The notes: generated from the sequence alone by a model not told the origin. A stretch of DNA of 64,000 nt from Bizionia argentinensis JUB59 (GCF_000224335.1 NZ_AFXZ01000002.1:186001-250000); one strand, 5' to 3'; shown: positions 53,695 through 63,422, numbered from the stretch's first letter. Numbers and translations: made by a program.

Positions 53695-54276
53695 GTGACC
53701 AAACAACCCATTTTTCATTTTAAACTCTTTAAACCTTATGGCTTTATTAGTCAGTTTATTATTAATGGGAAACAAAAAAGAAATAAACGTTTATTAGGTG
53801 AATTATTCAATTTTCCTGAAAATACTATGGCTATTGGAAGATTAGATGAAAATTCAGAAGGTTTGCTACTGCTAACAACAGATGGCAAAACAAGCACATA
53901 TGTTACGGGTGGCAAAATAGAAAAGGAGTATTATGTTCAAGTGGATGGCACTATAACCGCTGAAGCTATAACTACGCTTCAAACCGGAGTGAGCATAACC
54001 GTAAACGCCAAACCGTATCTTACAAAGCCAGGAAAAGCTTATGTTTTAGATGCCACTCCTGATTTTCCAGAGCGTGGTAAAAAAATTAGAGATGCGCGAC
54101 ATGGACCAACCACGTGGATTTCAATAACTATAAAGGAAGGGAAATATAGACAAGTTAGAAAAATGACGTCGGCTGTTGGCTTTCCAACCCTTCGATTAGT
54201 TCGTGTTCGAGTGGGAACAATTATTTTAGGTGATTTAGAAATGGGACATGTAGAACCGTTAGAAACAATTCAATAA
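53695..54276 (+). CDS. RNA pseudouridine synthase (RsuA/RluE family)
   Basis: A 193-aa enzyme with a GTG start (MTKQPIFHFKLFKPYG). The catalytic Asp is in AIGRLDENSEGLLLLTTDG (Asp about 49). KGEYYVQV-like strand (here EKEYYVQV) and the end KEGKYRQVRKMTSAVGFPTLRLVRVRVG are typical. It lacks the S4 domain, as in RluE, which modifies U2457 of 23S rRNA. Convergent with the next gene (2 bp between stops). Confidence 0.9.
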   Translation: MTKQPIFHFKLFKPYGFISQFIINGKQKRNKRLLGELFNFPENTMAIGRLDENSEGLLLLTTDGKTSTYVTGGKIEKEYYVQVDGTITAEAITTLQTGVSITVNAKPYLTKPGKAYVLDATPDFPERGKKIRDARHGPTTWISITIKEGKYRQVRKMTSAVGFPTLRLVRVRVGTIILGDLEMGHVEPLETIQ

Positions 54277-54278
54277 GG

Positions 54279-54968
54279 CTATTCTTTTACTACAATAAGT
54301 GTTGCTTTTACACCTGTGGCTAAATTCCACTGGCTTCCAACAATGGTTTTACCGTCCTCATCCCGAATTTGTAATTCCGCAGTATTAGGACCAGAATCAC
54401 CTTGGTTTAAGGCTTGAAAATCTATTTTATTAAAACCTTTTTCTAAAGGTAGGATAAATCCTTTAAAAGAACTTTCTAGTAAGACATTGTGTTTTACAAT
54501 AACATCATTTACATATATCCGAACCCGGTCACCATCTGGAGACATATGATCTCTATAAATAACGTTAACTTGGTTTGCTGTTGTTGTAAAATCGCCTAAA
54601 TATTGCGTTTCTGTACTACCACCTTGAGCACCTCGACCTTCTCTTTCGGAGTATTTAGAAAGTTTCTTAACTTGTTTCTCATACAATTCACCTGGATTTC
54701 CAAACTTTTCACCATACATGGAAAAAGGTTTATCATCGGTATTTAAACCAGAATTATTAGGAACGGATAAACCATTAATTTTACCAGTATTAGGTTTAAA
54801 GTAATCATTGTTTTCTATAGGACTTATTTTAAATTCACTATCCCCAGAATCCGATTTTACCGCAGGTATGGGTGTAAATGCATTTGGATTGTCATCCACT
54901 TGTGCTATTGCTGGAGAAGCAACAAAAAGTAAAATTAGGGTACATAATAAATAAGCCTTCATGTTCAT
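54279..54968 (-). CDS. Secreted protein of unknown function
   Basis: Starts MNMKAYLLCTLILLFVASPAIAQ (signal peptide, about 229 aa). A low-complexity acidic linker (about 22-110) contains GEKFGNPGELYEKQVKKLSKYSEREG. The C-terminal half has a beta-sandwich-like pattern (TQYLGDFTTTANQVNVIYRDHMSPDGDRVRIYVNDVIV...FKIDFQALNQGDSGPNTAELQI). Flavobacterial homologues are annotated as secreted proteins as far as I recall. Periplasmic or extracellular; function unknown. Confidence 0.68.
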   Translation of the reverse strand: MNMKAYLLCTLILLFVASPAIAQVDDNPNAFTPIPAVKSDSGDSEFKISPIENNDYFKPNTGKINGLSVPNNSGLNTDDKPFSMYGEKFGNPGELYEKQVKKLSKYSEREGRGAQGGSTETQYLGDFTTTANQVNVIYRDHMSPDGDRVRIYVNDVIVKHNVLLESSFKGFILPLEKGFNKIDFQALNQGDSGPNTAELQIRDEDGKTIVGSQWNLATGVKATLIVVKE

Positions 54969-55155
54969 AGAGACGTTAATCAAAGTGATTTTAAGCTGGA
55001 CAGTTCAAAAACTATACCTAAAAAAATTATTCCGGATAAATATATAGTAAAAATTATGGTTTAGTTAAACTTCCTATTTAATTTAAGAGAACATTAATAA
55101 TAGTATGGCTTCCAAATGAAATCACCCCATAATATTTAAGTAGAAATTAGAAGGT

Positions 55156-55581
55156 CTAATCTTCATCTTCTAGTTTTAAAATAGGTTCGTTTTTTATACC
55201 ATAAGCAATTGACACCTTTTTTCTACCCCATTTTTTTGCAGCTTTAACATCCAATCCCATATAAATATCTATTCGTTTCTTCCAGCGCCAATGCATTTTG
55301 TCTTTAACAATATACAATCCATTTAAGCCTTCAATAGCAACTGGTGTATTATGTTCTAAACCTAGCTTCAGTAAATCGCGAGAAACGGCAATATACTTAA
55401 GCCCTGGTTTTAGGCTATCCCCAAATGCAGTAATCTGCGGATTGGAATTAGTTTGATAAGCTAATGAATTAAAAGCTGTCGCTGTAACTGTTAATTTGTT
55501 CCATGTATAATCATTGGGCTTATCAGCCTTACAACTAATAATCAAAATTACTACTATGAATAATGTTTGGTGTCTTTTCAT
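55156..55581 (-). CDS. 3D-domain lipoprotein
   Basis: A 141-aa lipoprotein (MKRHQTLFIVVILIISC). The 3D (Asp-Asp-Asp) domain features are LTVTATAFNSLAYQT, KPGLKYIAVSRDLLKLGL, GLYIVKDKMHWRWKKRIDIYMGLDVKAAKKWGRKKV; the three Asp lie in KDKM, RIDIYMG and GLDVK. It is a double-psi barrel related to MltA lytic transglycosylases, so it may act on or bind peptidoglycan. Catalysis is unproven. Confidence 0.82.
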   Translation of the reverse strand: MKRHQTLFIVVILIISCKADKPNDYTWNKLTVTATAFNSLAYQTNSNPQITAFGDSLKPGLKYIAVSRDLLKLGLEHNTPVAIEGLNGLYIVKDKMHWRWKKRIDIYMGLDVKAAKKWGRKKVSIAYGIKNEPILKLEDED

Positions 55582-55677
55582 ATTGCCTGAAACTTTAAAG
55601 ATAGTATTTTATAAAGAAACTTTCATACGTCCAAGTTTTTTGTAACTTCACATCTTACCCAAAAAACCAAATTACAG

Positions 55678-57018
55678 ATGAAATCAATTTATGTTGCTAG
55701 TGCTTTATTTTTTATGTTATTCAGTTGTAAAAATGAAGCTAAACAAACCGAAGTTATCAATTCCGAACCCGAACAAGTAGCCGTAACACCAGAAATGATT
55801 GAGCGTGCTAAAGGTATTCATGAACGTGTTATTACCTTGGATACTCACGATGATTTTAATGTGAATAATTTTACAGATTCCATAAATTATACACAAAATT
55901 TAAATTCGCAAGTCACACTTCCAAAAATGAAGGCCGGTGGATTAGATGTAGCCTGGTTTATTGTTTATACAGGTCAAGACACCTTATCTAATGAAGGTTA
56001 TACAAAAGCCCATGAGAAAGCTATGGATAAATTTAATGCCATTCACCGCTTGGTTACTGACATTGCTCCAGAAGAAATTGAACTGGCAGTAAGTTCAGAT
56101 GATGTGCGACGAATCCATGCTTCTGGTAAAAAAATTGCTATGATTGGTATTGAAAATGGTTATCCAATTGGAATGGATATTAAAAATGTCGGTAAATTTT
56201 ACGATTTAGGAGGTCGCTACATGTCCCTTTCTCATAATGGTCATAGCCAACTAAGTGATAGTAATACAGGTGAAGAAGACGATGTATGGCTTCACAATGG
56301 TTTAAGTCCATTAGGAAAAGAAGTTGTTGTAGAAATGAATCGTTTAGGAATGATGATTGATGTTTCTCATCCATCAAAAGAGGCTATGCGTCAGATGATA
56401 GAAATTAGTAAAGCACCTATTATTGCATCGCACTCTTCAGCTCGTGCGCTTTGTGACCACAGTCGTAATTTAGATGATGAGCAATTACAATGGTTAAAGG
56501 ATAATGGTGGTGTCGTACAAACTGTTGCTTTTGATGCGTATTTAAACACGGAGAAAGTTGAAGCACGAAAAGAAGCTTTAAAAAGTATACAAATAAAAGT
56601 TGCCGATTCAATGGGCGTTAAGTGGTATAATTCTCGTGAGGAAGTTATGGCATTAAGCGATGATAAAAAAGAAGCATTTTATGAGTATTATGCAGATGTT
56701 ACACGCTTAGCTAATGACAAGGCTAAAAACATTGCAGACTTCCCTCCTGCTGTTAATGTTGCAGATTTTGTAGACCATATTGACTATATAGTTGATAAAA
56801 TAGGTATTGAATACGTTGGTATTAGTAGTGATTTTGATGGCGGAGGTGGTATTGAAGGTTGGTCAGATGCTTCTGAAACTTTTAATGTTACTCTAGAGCT
56901 GGTTCGTCGTGGTTATACGGAGGCCGAAATCAGCAAACTATGGAGCGAAAACTTGTTACGTGTTTTAGATAAGGTTCAAGCTATTGCCAAAGATTTGCAA
57001 AATGGAAAGGATAGTTAA
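55678..57018 (+). CDS. Membrane dipeptidase (renal-dipeptidase family, M19)
   Basis: A 446-aa lipoprotein (lipobox LFSC, Cys17). Zinc ligands of M19: TLDTHDDF (His, Asp about 58-60), GIENGYPIG (Glu), MSLSHNGHSQLSD (His pair region), DVSHPS, and SHSSARALCDHSRN (His), with ISSDFDGGGG near the end. It hydrolyses dipeptides in the periplasm. Convergent with the E1 dehydrogenase gene across a strong terminator. Confidence 0.92.
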   Translation: MKSIYVASALFFMLFSCKNEAKQTEVINSEPEQVAVTPEMIERAKGIHERVITLDTHDDFNVNNFTDSINYTQNLNSQVTLPKMKAGGLDVAWFIVYTGQDTLSNEGYTKAHEKAMDKFNAIHRLVTDIAPEEIELAVSSDDVRRIHASGKKIAMIGIENGYPIGMDIKNVGKFYDLGGRYMSLSHNGHSQLSDSNTGEEDDVWLHNGLSPLGKEVVVEMNRLGMMIDVSHPSKEAMRQMIEISKAPIIASHSSARALCDHSRNLDDEQLQWLKDNGGVVQTVAFDAYLNTEKVEARKEALKSIQIKVADSMGVKWYNSREEVMALSDDKKEAFYEYYADVTRLANDKAKNIADFPPAVNVADFVDHIDYIVDKIGIEYVGISSDFDGGGGIEGWSDASETFNVTLELVRRGYTEAEISKLWSENLLRVLDKVQAIAKDLQNGKDS

Positions 57019-57036
57019 TTAGAAAAGTATATAAGC

Positions 57037-57077
57037 AAAAACCGCATTGAAAGTTCATTTTTTCAATGCGGTTTTTT
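57037..57077. terminator. Bidirectional intrinsic terminator
   Basis: AAAACCGCATTGAAA (57037-57051) pairs with TTTCAATGCGGTTTT (57061-57075), with flanking A- and T-runs, between two convergent genes. Confidence 0.85.
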
Positions 57078-57107
57078 TATAGTATTAAATCAATAAAAAT
57101 ATTTTAG

Positions 57108-59114
57108 TTAGTAAGCCAATAATTCTTTTAAAGCCTTTTCAAACTTACCTTTTCCTAAATATTGTGCTTCTAGTTGATTGATAAAAGGAATTGGTGTTTC
57201 CATACTCGCAACACGTTTTACAGGTGCATCTAAATCTTTAAAACAATTTTCCATTATCATAGCTGATATATCGGATGCTATTCCGCCAAAAAGTGAATCT
57301 TCTTGCAAAATAATTACACGACCCGTTTTTCTAACTGATTCAAAAATAGCTGCGGTATCTAAAGGTTGCAAAGTTCTCAAGTCTATTAAATCCGCCTTAA
57401 TATCTGAATTGTTGTCCAAGGTTTCTAAAGCCCAATGCACAGCTGCTCCGTAGGAAATAATGGTTACATCTTCACCTTCTCGTAAAAGTGCGGCCTTTCC
57501 GAATGGAATGGTAAAGTAATCGGTTGGGACATCCTGACGAATGCTTCTATATAAAGCTTTATGTTCAAAAAACAATACTGGGTTTGGGTCATTAATAGCC
57601 GTTGCCAATAAACCTTTGGCATCATAAGGAAAAGCTGGGTAAACCACTTTTAAACCTGGCGTTTTAGTAAACCAGGCTTCGTTGGTTTGTGAGTGGAATG
57701 GTCCTGCAGCAACACCTGCTCCACAAGGCATTCTTACCACCACATCTGCATGTTGATTCCAACGATAATGAGATTTTGCTAAATAATTTACAATCGGGTT
57801 AAATCCAGACGTTACAAAATCAGCAAATTGCATTTCTACAACTGATTTCATTCCAGAAATACTAAGCCCCATTCCTACCTCTACAATTGCCGATTCGCAA
57901 ATAGGTGTATTTCTAACGCGATCTTTTCCAAATTGATCGACAAAACCATCGGTTATTTTAAAAACACCACCATATTCAGCCACATCCTGACCCATGATTA
58001 TTAAATCATCATGGCGCTCCATAGATTGTTTTAAACCTTCTGAAATAGCATCAATTAATCGGATTTCTGCTGTTTCTGAATTCGGTTTAATATCCTGATA
58101 CGAATATGATTTATAAACATCACTTAATTCAGTAGATTCATCTGCAACGACATCGTCTTCTAGAAAAGCGGTATGTAAATTCGTGTTTATTTCGTCAATT
58201 ATTTTAGCTCGCCATTCTGAATCTTGCGTATCTGTTAGAATATTTTCAGACATTAAGAAAGCTTGAAAATTTTCTAACGGATCTTTTTTAGCCCACATGT
58301 CTAACAAGTCTTGCGGGACATATTTAGTACCACTTGCCTCTTCATGCCCACGCATTCTGAAGGTTTTAAATTCAATGAGAATAGGACGTGGGTTTTGGCG
58401 AGCACTTTCAGCCAACTCACGCATCTTCGTATAAACTTCTATGATATTATTACCGTCTATAATATGCGATTCCATACCGTAACCTACAGCACGATCAGCA
58501 ATATGTTCGCAGTTATATTGTTCGTTTGTTGGCGTGGATAGTCCATAACCGTTATTTTCTACACAGAATAAAACCGGCAATTGCCAAACGGAAGCCACGT
58601 TTAAAGCTTCGTGAAAATCACCTTCACTTGTTCCGCCTTCACCAGTAAAAACAGCAGTAACTTGTTTTTTGTTTTTCAATTTACTTGCCAGTGCAATCCC
58701 ATCTGCAACCCCTAATTGTGGTCCTAAATGAGAAATCATGCCGACTATTTTAAATTCTTGTGTTCCAAAGTGAAACGATCGATCACGTCCTTTCGTAAAG
58801 CCATTTGCTTTTCCTTGCCATTGGCTAAATAAACGGTACAATGGAATGTCACGCGTAGTAAAAACACCTAAATTTCGGTGCATTGGTAAAATATATTCTT
58901 CTGAATTCAAAGCCATAGTTACACCTACTGAAATGGCCTCTTGGCCTATTCCAGAAAACCATTTAGAAACTTTACCTTGACGCAATAGAATTAACATCTT
59001 CTCCTCTATTAAGCGCGGTTTAAGCATGCGCTTGTAGAGGTTTAATAATTCATCGCTACTAAGATCTAATTTACTATACGCTATATTACTAAAAGTTGTT
59101 GCTGTCTGATTCAT
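57108..59114 (-). CDS. Fused alpha/beta 2-oxoacid dehydrogenase E1 component (branched-chain type)
   Basis: A 668-aa thiamine-diphosphate enzyme. The alpha half (about 1-330) has the TPP motif GEGGTSEGDFHEALNVASVWQLPVLFCVENN (about 158-188) and RMRGHEEASGTKYV; the beta half (about 345-668) has MGQDVAEYGGVFKITDGF, TPICESAIVEVGMGLSISGMKSVVEMQFADF and the C-terminal transketolase-like domain. It decarboxylates branched-chain 2-oxoacids and passes the acyl group to E2. Fusion of both subunits in one chain is common in Bacteroidota. E2 and E3 are not beside it. A -7 motif lies at 59128. Confidence 0.92.
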   Translation of the reverse strand: MNQTATTFSNIAYSKLDLSSDELLNLYKRMLKPRLIEEKMLILLRQGKVSKWFSGIGQEAISVGVTMALNSEEYILPMHRNLGVFTTRDIPLYRLFSQWQGKANGFTKGRDRSFHFGTQEFKIVGMISHLGPQLGVADGIALASKLKNKKQVTAVFTGEGGTSEGDFHEALNVASVWQLPVLFCVENNGYGLSTPTNEQYNCEHIADRAVGYGMESHIIDGNNIIEVYTKMRELAESARQNPRPILIEFKTFRMRGHEEASGTKYVPQDLLDMWAKKDPLENFQAFLMSENILTDTQDSEWRAKIIDEINTNLHTAFLEDDVVADESTELSDVYKSYSYQDIKPNSETAEIRLIDAISEGLKQSMERHDDLIIMGQDVAEYGGVFKITDGFVDQFGKDRVRNTPICESAIVEVGMGLSISGMKSVVEMQFADFVTSGFNPIVNYLAKSHYRWNQHADVVVRMPCGAGVAAGPFHSQTNEAWFTKTPGLKVVYPAFPYDAKGLLATAINDPNPVLFFEHKALYRSIRQDVPTDYFTIPFGKAALLREGEDVTIISYGAAVHWALETLDNNSDIKADLIDLRTLQPLDTAAIFESVRKTGRVIILQEDSLFGGIASDISAMIMENCFKDLDAPVKRVASMETPIPFINQLEAQYLGKGKFEKALKELLAY

Positions 59115-59127
59115 AAAAGCTGTTTGT

Positions 59128-59135
59128 CAAATATA
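59128..59135 (-). promoter_or_regulatory. -7 motif TATATTTG for the E1 dehydrogenase gene
   Basis: Minus-strand TATATTTG fits TAnnTTTG, 13 bp before the ATG. Confidence 0.55.
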
Positions 59136-59203
59136 CTATGAAATTGATAATTTCAAAAAGTAATCGAATAATAAATACTATTTCAATCTTTATTATGTTT
59201 TCG

Positions 59204-59211
59204 TACATTTG
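59204..59211 (+). promoter_or_regulatory. -7 motif TACATTTG for the 59.2-63.2 kb operon
   Basis: TACATTTG lies 29 bp before ATG 59241; the five genes that follow are spaced by 3 bp or less. Confidence 0.6.
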
Positions 59212-59240
59212 TAACACTTACTTATAAAACTCGAAACAAT

Positions 59241-60191
59241 ATGAATATCATACCAAGTGTTAATTTAAAAGATTTCACATCGGGAGATCCAAAGCGCAAA
59301 CAGCAATTTGTAAACGCTATTGGAAAAGCTTACGAAGATATTGGCTTTGTGGCTTTAAAAGGACACTTTTTAGATGACAAATTGGTCGATAATCTTTATG
59401 GTGAAGTCAAAAATTTCTTTGCTTTACCACTAGAAACCAAACGGAAATATGAAATTGAAGGTATTGCAGGTCAACGTGGTTACATTTCTTTTGGAAAAGA
59501 AAGCGCAAAAGGCAAAAAGGAAGGTGATTTAAAAGAGTTCTGGCACTTTGGCCAATATGTTGAAAACAATCCGAAACTTGAAGCAGAATATCCTAGAAAC
59601 GTACAGGTTACAGAATTACCAGCATTTAATAAAGCAGGTAAAGAAACTTACCGTATGTTGGAAAAAACAGCTAAATATGTTTTGCGTGCTTTAGCGCTTC
59701 ATTTGGAATTAGAAGAAACCTATTTTGACAAATTTATTCAGAATGGTAACAGTATTTTACGCCCCATACATTACCCTCCAATTATTGATGAACCAAAAGA
59801 TGCAGTTCGTGCGGCAGCTCACGGCGATATTAATTTAATTACCTTACTAATGGGCGCCCAAGGTCGCGGCTTACAAGTACAAAATCATGCCGGTGAATGG
59901 TTGGACGCCATTGCAGAACCAGATGAATTGATGATAAATGTGGGCGATATGTTATCGCGTCATACCAATAATAAACTAAAATCGACAATCCATCGTGTTA
60001 TCAACCCACCAAGAGAACTTTGGGGAACATCGCGCTATTCTATGCCATTTTTTATGCATCCTGTAAGTGATATGAAGTTGGATGTTTTAGACAGCTGTAT
60101 TGATGAAAATAATCCAAAGCAATTTGAAGATATTACGGCAGGCGAATTTTTAACAGAACGTCTGATTGAATTAGGATTAATTAAAAAATAA
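59241..60191 (+). CDS. Isopenicillin-N-synthase-like 2-oxoglutarate/Fe(II) dioxygenase
   Basis: A 316-aa enzyme. N-terminal DIOX_N domain (IPSVNLKDF...AYEDIGFVALKGH, about 3-45) and a double-stranded beta-helix core: iron ligands in AAHGDINLITLL (His, Asp about 193-195) and STIHRV (His about 251), with RYSMPFFMHP (Arg/Ser for 2-oxoglutarate, about 265). The substrate is unknown. It is the first gene of a compact operon. Confidence 0.9.
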   Translation: MNIIPSVNLKDFTSGDPKRKQQFVNAIGKAYEDIGFVALKGHFLDDKLVDNLYGEVKNFFALPLETKRKYEIEGIAGQRGYISFGKESAKGKKEGDLKEFWHFGQYVENNPKLEAEYPRNVQVTELPAFNKAGKETYRMLEKTAKYVLRALALHLELEETYFDKFIQNGNSILRPIHYPPIIDEPKDAVRAAAHGDINLITLLMGAQGRGLQVQNHAGEWLDAIAEPDELMINVGDMLSRHTNNKLKSTIHRVINPPRELWGTSRYSMPFFMHPVSDMKLDVLDSCIDENNPKQFEDITAGEFLTERLIELGLIKK

Positions 60192-60193
60192 AC

Positions 60194-60523
60194 ATGGATA
60201 TACAAGATCAATTAAAAAATCTTTTTCCAGAGCACATTAAGGAAGAACCAGAAGAAACATCTGACAATAATGATAGTTTGTGGATTCAGGACGATCCAAT
60301 TATGTGTAAATATGAAAAGCGAAAAGGCAAGCCTATTACTATTATTGACGGTTATACTGGCGCAACCGAAGACTTTAAATTATTAGCCAAAGAACTAAAA
60401 ACAACCTTAAGTGTTGGTGGTAGTTTTAAAGATGATAAAATTATTATTCAAGGGGATTTCCGTGATAAAATTATGACAATCCTTAAAGATAAAGGGTTTT
60501 CAGTTAAACGTGTTGGAGGTTAA
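60194..60523 (+). CDS. SUI1/eIF1-like translation factor (YciH family)
   Basis: A 109-aa protein with a variable N-terminus (1-38) and a SUI1 domain (about 40-107): YEKRKGKPITIIDGYTGATEDFKLLAKELKTTLSVGGSFKDDKIIIQGDFRDKIMTILKDKGF. YciH affects start-codon fidelity in E. coli. Placed 2 bp after the dioxygenase gene, and its last base is shared with the next start. Confidence 0.9.
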   Translation: MDIQDQLKNLFPEHIKEEPEETSDNNDSLWIQDDPIMCKYEKRKGKPITIIDGYTGATEDFKLLAKELKTTLSVGGSFKDDKIIIQGDFRDKIMTILKDKGFSVKRVGG

Positions 60524-61449
60524 TGAACAGTAAAACCCTTCATATAACGAATGGCCAAAAATTAACAATCTACTTAAAAAGTTTAGATGTTGATGGAACT
60601 TTTTTAACATGGCAAGAAATGCTATGTGAAGGGCCTACTCTAGAACAAATGGATTCTCGAATTTTTTTAGATATTCGGAAAAAATTTTTACAAGATTTTT
60701 ATGAGATTGAAGTAGATGAAGACTTGGTGAAACAGGAATTAAGCATTTTGAATGAGCCAAAAGTGTTTTCTGAAGTTGTTTTGTGGTTTGACTTCGATTT
60801 GTTTTGCCATATAAATATGTTGAGTGTCATAAAACTACTCTCAGAAAAACAAGTGAAGCTGCCCTTATATTTGGTATGTAGTGGTCGTGTTGAAGATGAA
60901 AAAAATTTAAAAAGACTTACGGAACTCACCCGAAGTCAATTATTAGACCATTACAAGAATAAAATACGCCTATTAGATTCTGATAAAGATTTAGCAAGAA
61001 CTCTTTGGCATATTTACTGTGGAAAAGATCATAATTTGTTAAAACCTTACATTATTAAAAAATCATCATTTATATACTTAAATAGTTGCTTAAAAGCACA
61101 TTTAACACGTTTCCCTAATCAAAAAAATGGTTTAAGCGTTTTAGAAGAAAACATACTATCCATAATTCATGATAAAAATGTTAAAACAAAAGATCATTTA
61201 TTGGGTTATGCCTTAAATTTCCAAGGTTATTATGGTTATAATGCTATTCAAATGAGACGGAAAATAAACATATTATCTCTTTTTTATGAAGATTCAGGAA
61301 GCCAAATTGAGCTTAATCGCAAGGGGCATGAAGCTTTAATGGGAACCCAAAACTTTGCTTCTTTAGTAAATAATAACATGACCTATGGTGGTGTTAAATG
61401 CTTGGACTTTTACTTTAGTAGCGAGCGCAACGAACTTATAAAAAAATAA
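60523..61449 (+). CDS. DUF1835 domain-containing protein
   Basis: A 308-aa soluble protein. The DUF1835 part is LHITNGQKLTIYLKSLDVDGTFLTWQEMLCEGPTLEQ (about 4-40), followed by SEVVLWFDFDLFCHINMLSVI; the C-terminus (about 190-300) is a helical domain of the DUF3658 type (ENILSIIHDKN, DFYFSSE). Function unknown. Start ATG shares its first base with the end of the YciH-like gene (TAATG). Confidence 0.83.
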   Translation: MNSKTLHITNGQKLTIYLKSLDVDGTFLTWQEMLCEGPTLEQMDSRIFLDIRKKFLQDFYEIEVDEDLVKQELSILNEPKVFSEVVLWFDFDLFCHINMLSVIKLLSEKQVKLPLYLVCSGRVEDEKNLKRLTELTRSQLLDHYKNKIRLLDSDKDLARTLWHIYCGKDHNLLKPYIIKKSSFIYLNSCLKAHLTRFPNQKNGLSVLEENILSIIHDKNVKTKDHLLGYALNFQGYYGYNAIQMRRKINILSLFYEDSGSQIELNRKGHEALMGTQNFASLVNNNMTYGGVKCLDFYFSSERNELIKK

Positions 61450-61452
61450 ATT

Positions 61453-62325
61453 ATGCCTATAAAGGAGTCTGAATTAATACTAAATTCGGATGGTAGTGTT
61501 TACCATTTAAATCTAAAGCCAGAAAATATGGCTGACACCATTATTTTTGTAGGAGATCAGGATCGTGTTGAGAAAATAACCAAGCATTTTGATTCTATAG
61601 AGTTTTCTACTCAAAAGCGTGAATTTAAAACACAAACAGGTGTTTATAAGGGAAAACGGTTAACGGTAATTTCAACCGGAATTGGCCCTGATAATATTGA
61701 CATTGTAGTTAATGAATTGGACGCATTAGTAAATATTGATTTAAAAACACGGCAGCCCAAAAAGAGTTTGAAGTCTTTAAATATTGTACGAATAGGAACT
61801 TCTGGTTCCCTGCAAAATGATATCCCTGTTAATAGTTTTGTAATAGGATCTCATGGATTAGATTTAAATGGTTTATTACATTTTTATCAAATTGAAAAAT
61901 TTTCAAATCCCGAAATTGAAGATGCGTTTATAAAACATACCGATTGGTATAGTAATAAATCCAAGCCCATTTTAATTGGCAACAGTCCATTTTTAGAAAA
62001 GCATTTTACTTCTAAAAAAACACATAACGGAATTACTGCAACTGCTATCGGTTTTTATGGACCTCAAGGTCGCGTTTTACGTTTGCCGGTTCAGGATCCG
62101 GATTTAAACTCTAAAATGGATTCCTTTGCTTATAAAAATCACCGTATTACCAATTTAGAGATGGAAACATCTGCTATTTATGGCTTGTCAAAACTATTAG
62201 GGCATCACGCTATATCTATAAATGCTATTATTGCAAACCGGGCAAACGGCACATTTAGTCAAGACCCGAAAAAAGTAGTTGAAGAATTAATTGTGTACGT
62301 ATTGAATAAAATAACAAGCTTATGA
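61453..62325 (+). CDS. Nucleoside phosphorylase (PNP/UDP family)
   Basis: A 290-aa phosphorylase that splits a nucleoside with phosphate into base and ribose 1-phosphate. Seen: phosphate loop VGDQDRVEKI (about 33-42), STGIGPDNIDIVVNELDALV (about 70), VRIGTSGSLQNDI (about 110-122) and TNLEMETSAIYGLSKLLGH (about 230-248) with the M-E-T ribose-binding residues. The uridine-phosphorylase branch is the nearest. Its 3' end overlaps the next start by 4 nt. Confidence 0.9.
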   Translation: MPIKESELILNSDGSVYHLNLKPENMADTIIFVGDQDRVEKITKHFDSIEFSTQKREFKTQTGVYKGKRLTVISTGIGPDNIDIVVNELDALVNIDLKTRQPKKSLKSLNIVRIGTSGSLQNDIPVNSFVIGSHGLDLNGLLHFYQIEKFSNPEIEDAFIKHTDWYSNKSKPILIGNSPFLEKHFTSKKTHNGITATAIGFYGPQGRVLRLPVQDPDLNSKMDSFAYKNHRITNLEMETSAIYGLSKLLGHHAISINAIIANRANGTFSQDPKKVVEELIVYVLNKITSL

Positions 62326-63176
62326 AAACTGTAAATATAGGTGGCGTTCCTGAACATTTTAATCTCGCTTGGTATTTAACACTTAAAAATGGCGATTATA
62401 AAAATGAAAACATCAATTTACGTTGGCATGATTATCCCGGCGGAACCGGTGAAATGAATGAAGCACTCCGTAAGGGAGAAATTGATATTGCAGTTATTTT
62501 AACTGAAGGTATAATTAAAGATATTATTGAAGGAAACCCTTCTAAAATTGTACAAACCTTTGTGGAAACACCATTAATTTGGGGAATTCATGTGGGTGCA
62601 AACTCCACCTACCAATCACTTGAAGACCTAAAAGGTAGTAAAGCAGCAATTAGTCGCTATGGTTCTGGCTCACACCTCATGGCTTATATCAATGCTCAAA
62701 ACAATCATTGGGATATTAAAAAAGAATTGCAATTTGAAGTTGTCCAAGATTTAAATGGCGCCGTTGATGGACTTACAAATGGGAAAGCCGACTATTTTAT
62801 GTGGGAAAAATTTATGACCAAACCATTGGTAGATAAGGGTGTTTTTAGACGTTTAGGGAGTTGTCCAACACCTTGGCCATGCTTTGTAATAGCTGTGAGA
62901 GATACTTTTCTTGAAAATGATGCAGATACATTACAAACCATTTTAAAAATTATTAATAAAGCAACCACAGAATTTAAATCTATTCCAAATATAGATCAGG
63001 TTATTGCCAAACGCTACGATCAGAAACTGGAAGATGTCCAAGAATGGTTATCATTAACGGAATGGTCACAAAGCAGTATGTCAGAAACCACTATAGATAA
63101 TGTTCAGGAACAGTTATTAGCATTGAATATTATTCCGAAATCAGTTCCTTATAATACTTTAGTGCATAATTTATAA
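62322..63176 (+). CDS. Type 2 substrate-binding-fold protein lacking a signal peptide
   Basis: A 284-aa protein of the NMT1/SsuA-like periplasmic-binding fold: MKTVNIGGVPEHFNLAWYLTLKNGDY, ALRKGEIDIAVILTEGI, LEDLKGSKAAISRYGSGSHLMAYI and LTNGKADYFMWEKFMTK. It has no signal peptide or lipobox, and no ABC permease or ATPase gene adjoins, so it probably works in the cytoplasm as a binding protein or enzyme, as MqnA/ThiY relatives do. It ends the operon; cotranscription with a nucleoside phosphorylase suggests a nucleoside- or base-related ligand (inference). Confidence 0.78.
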   Translation: MKTVNIGGVPEHFNLAWYLTLKNGDYKNENINLRWHDYPGGTGEMNEALRKGEIDIAVILTEGIIKDIIEGNPSKIVQTFVETPLIWGIHVGANSTYQSLEDLKGSKAAISRYGSGSHLMAYINAQNNHWDIKKELQFEVVQDLNGAVDGLTNGKADYFMWEKFMTKPLVDKGVFRRLGSCPTPWPCFVIAVRDTFLENDADTLQTILKIINKATTEFKSIPNIDQVIAKRYDQKLEDVQEWLSLTEWSQSSMSETTIDNVQEQLLALNIIPKSVPYNTLVHNL

Positions 63177-63422
63177 ATACGATAATTCTTTTTTAAATTA
63201 AGTTTTTTAACACCCCACTTTATTAAGAAATGTTTCATTGGTAAGTCGCGAATCGGTTGATAGTGTAGAATATTCACCCGAATTAGATACCAATCAAATA
63301 CAATCTTTTTATGAAAAGCAATTACCTATTCCTAATATTAGATCGTTGTTTACCTTGTCTATTTTATTTGATTATTTTGGTTTTTTTAATAAAGAATTAG
63401 TATCAATAGCATCTTATACTTA

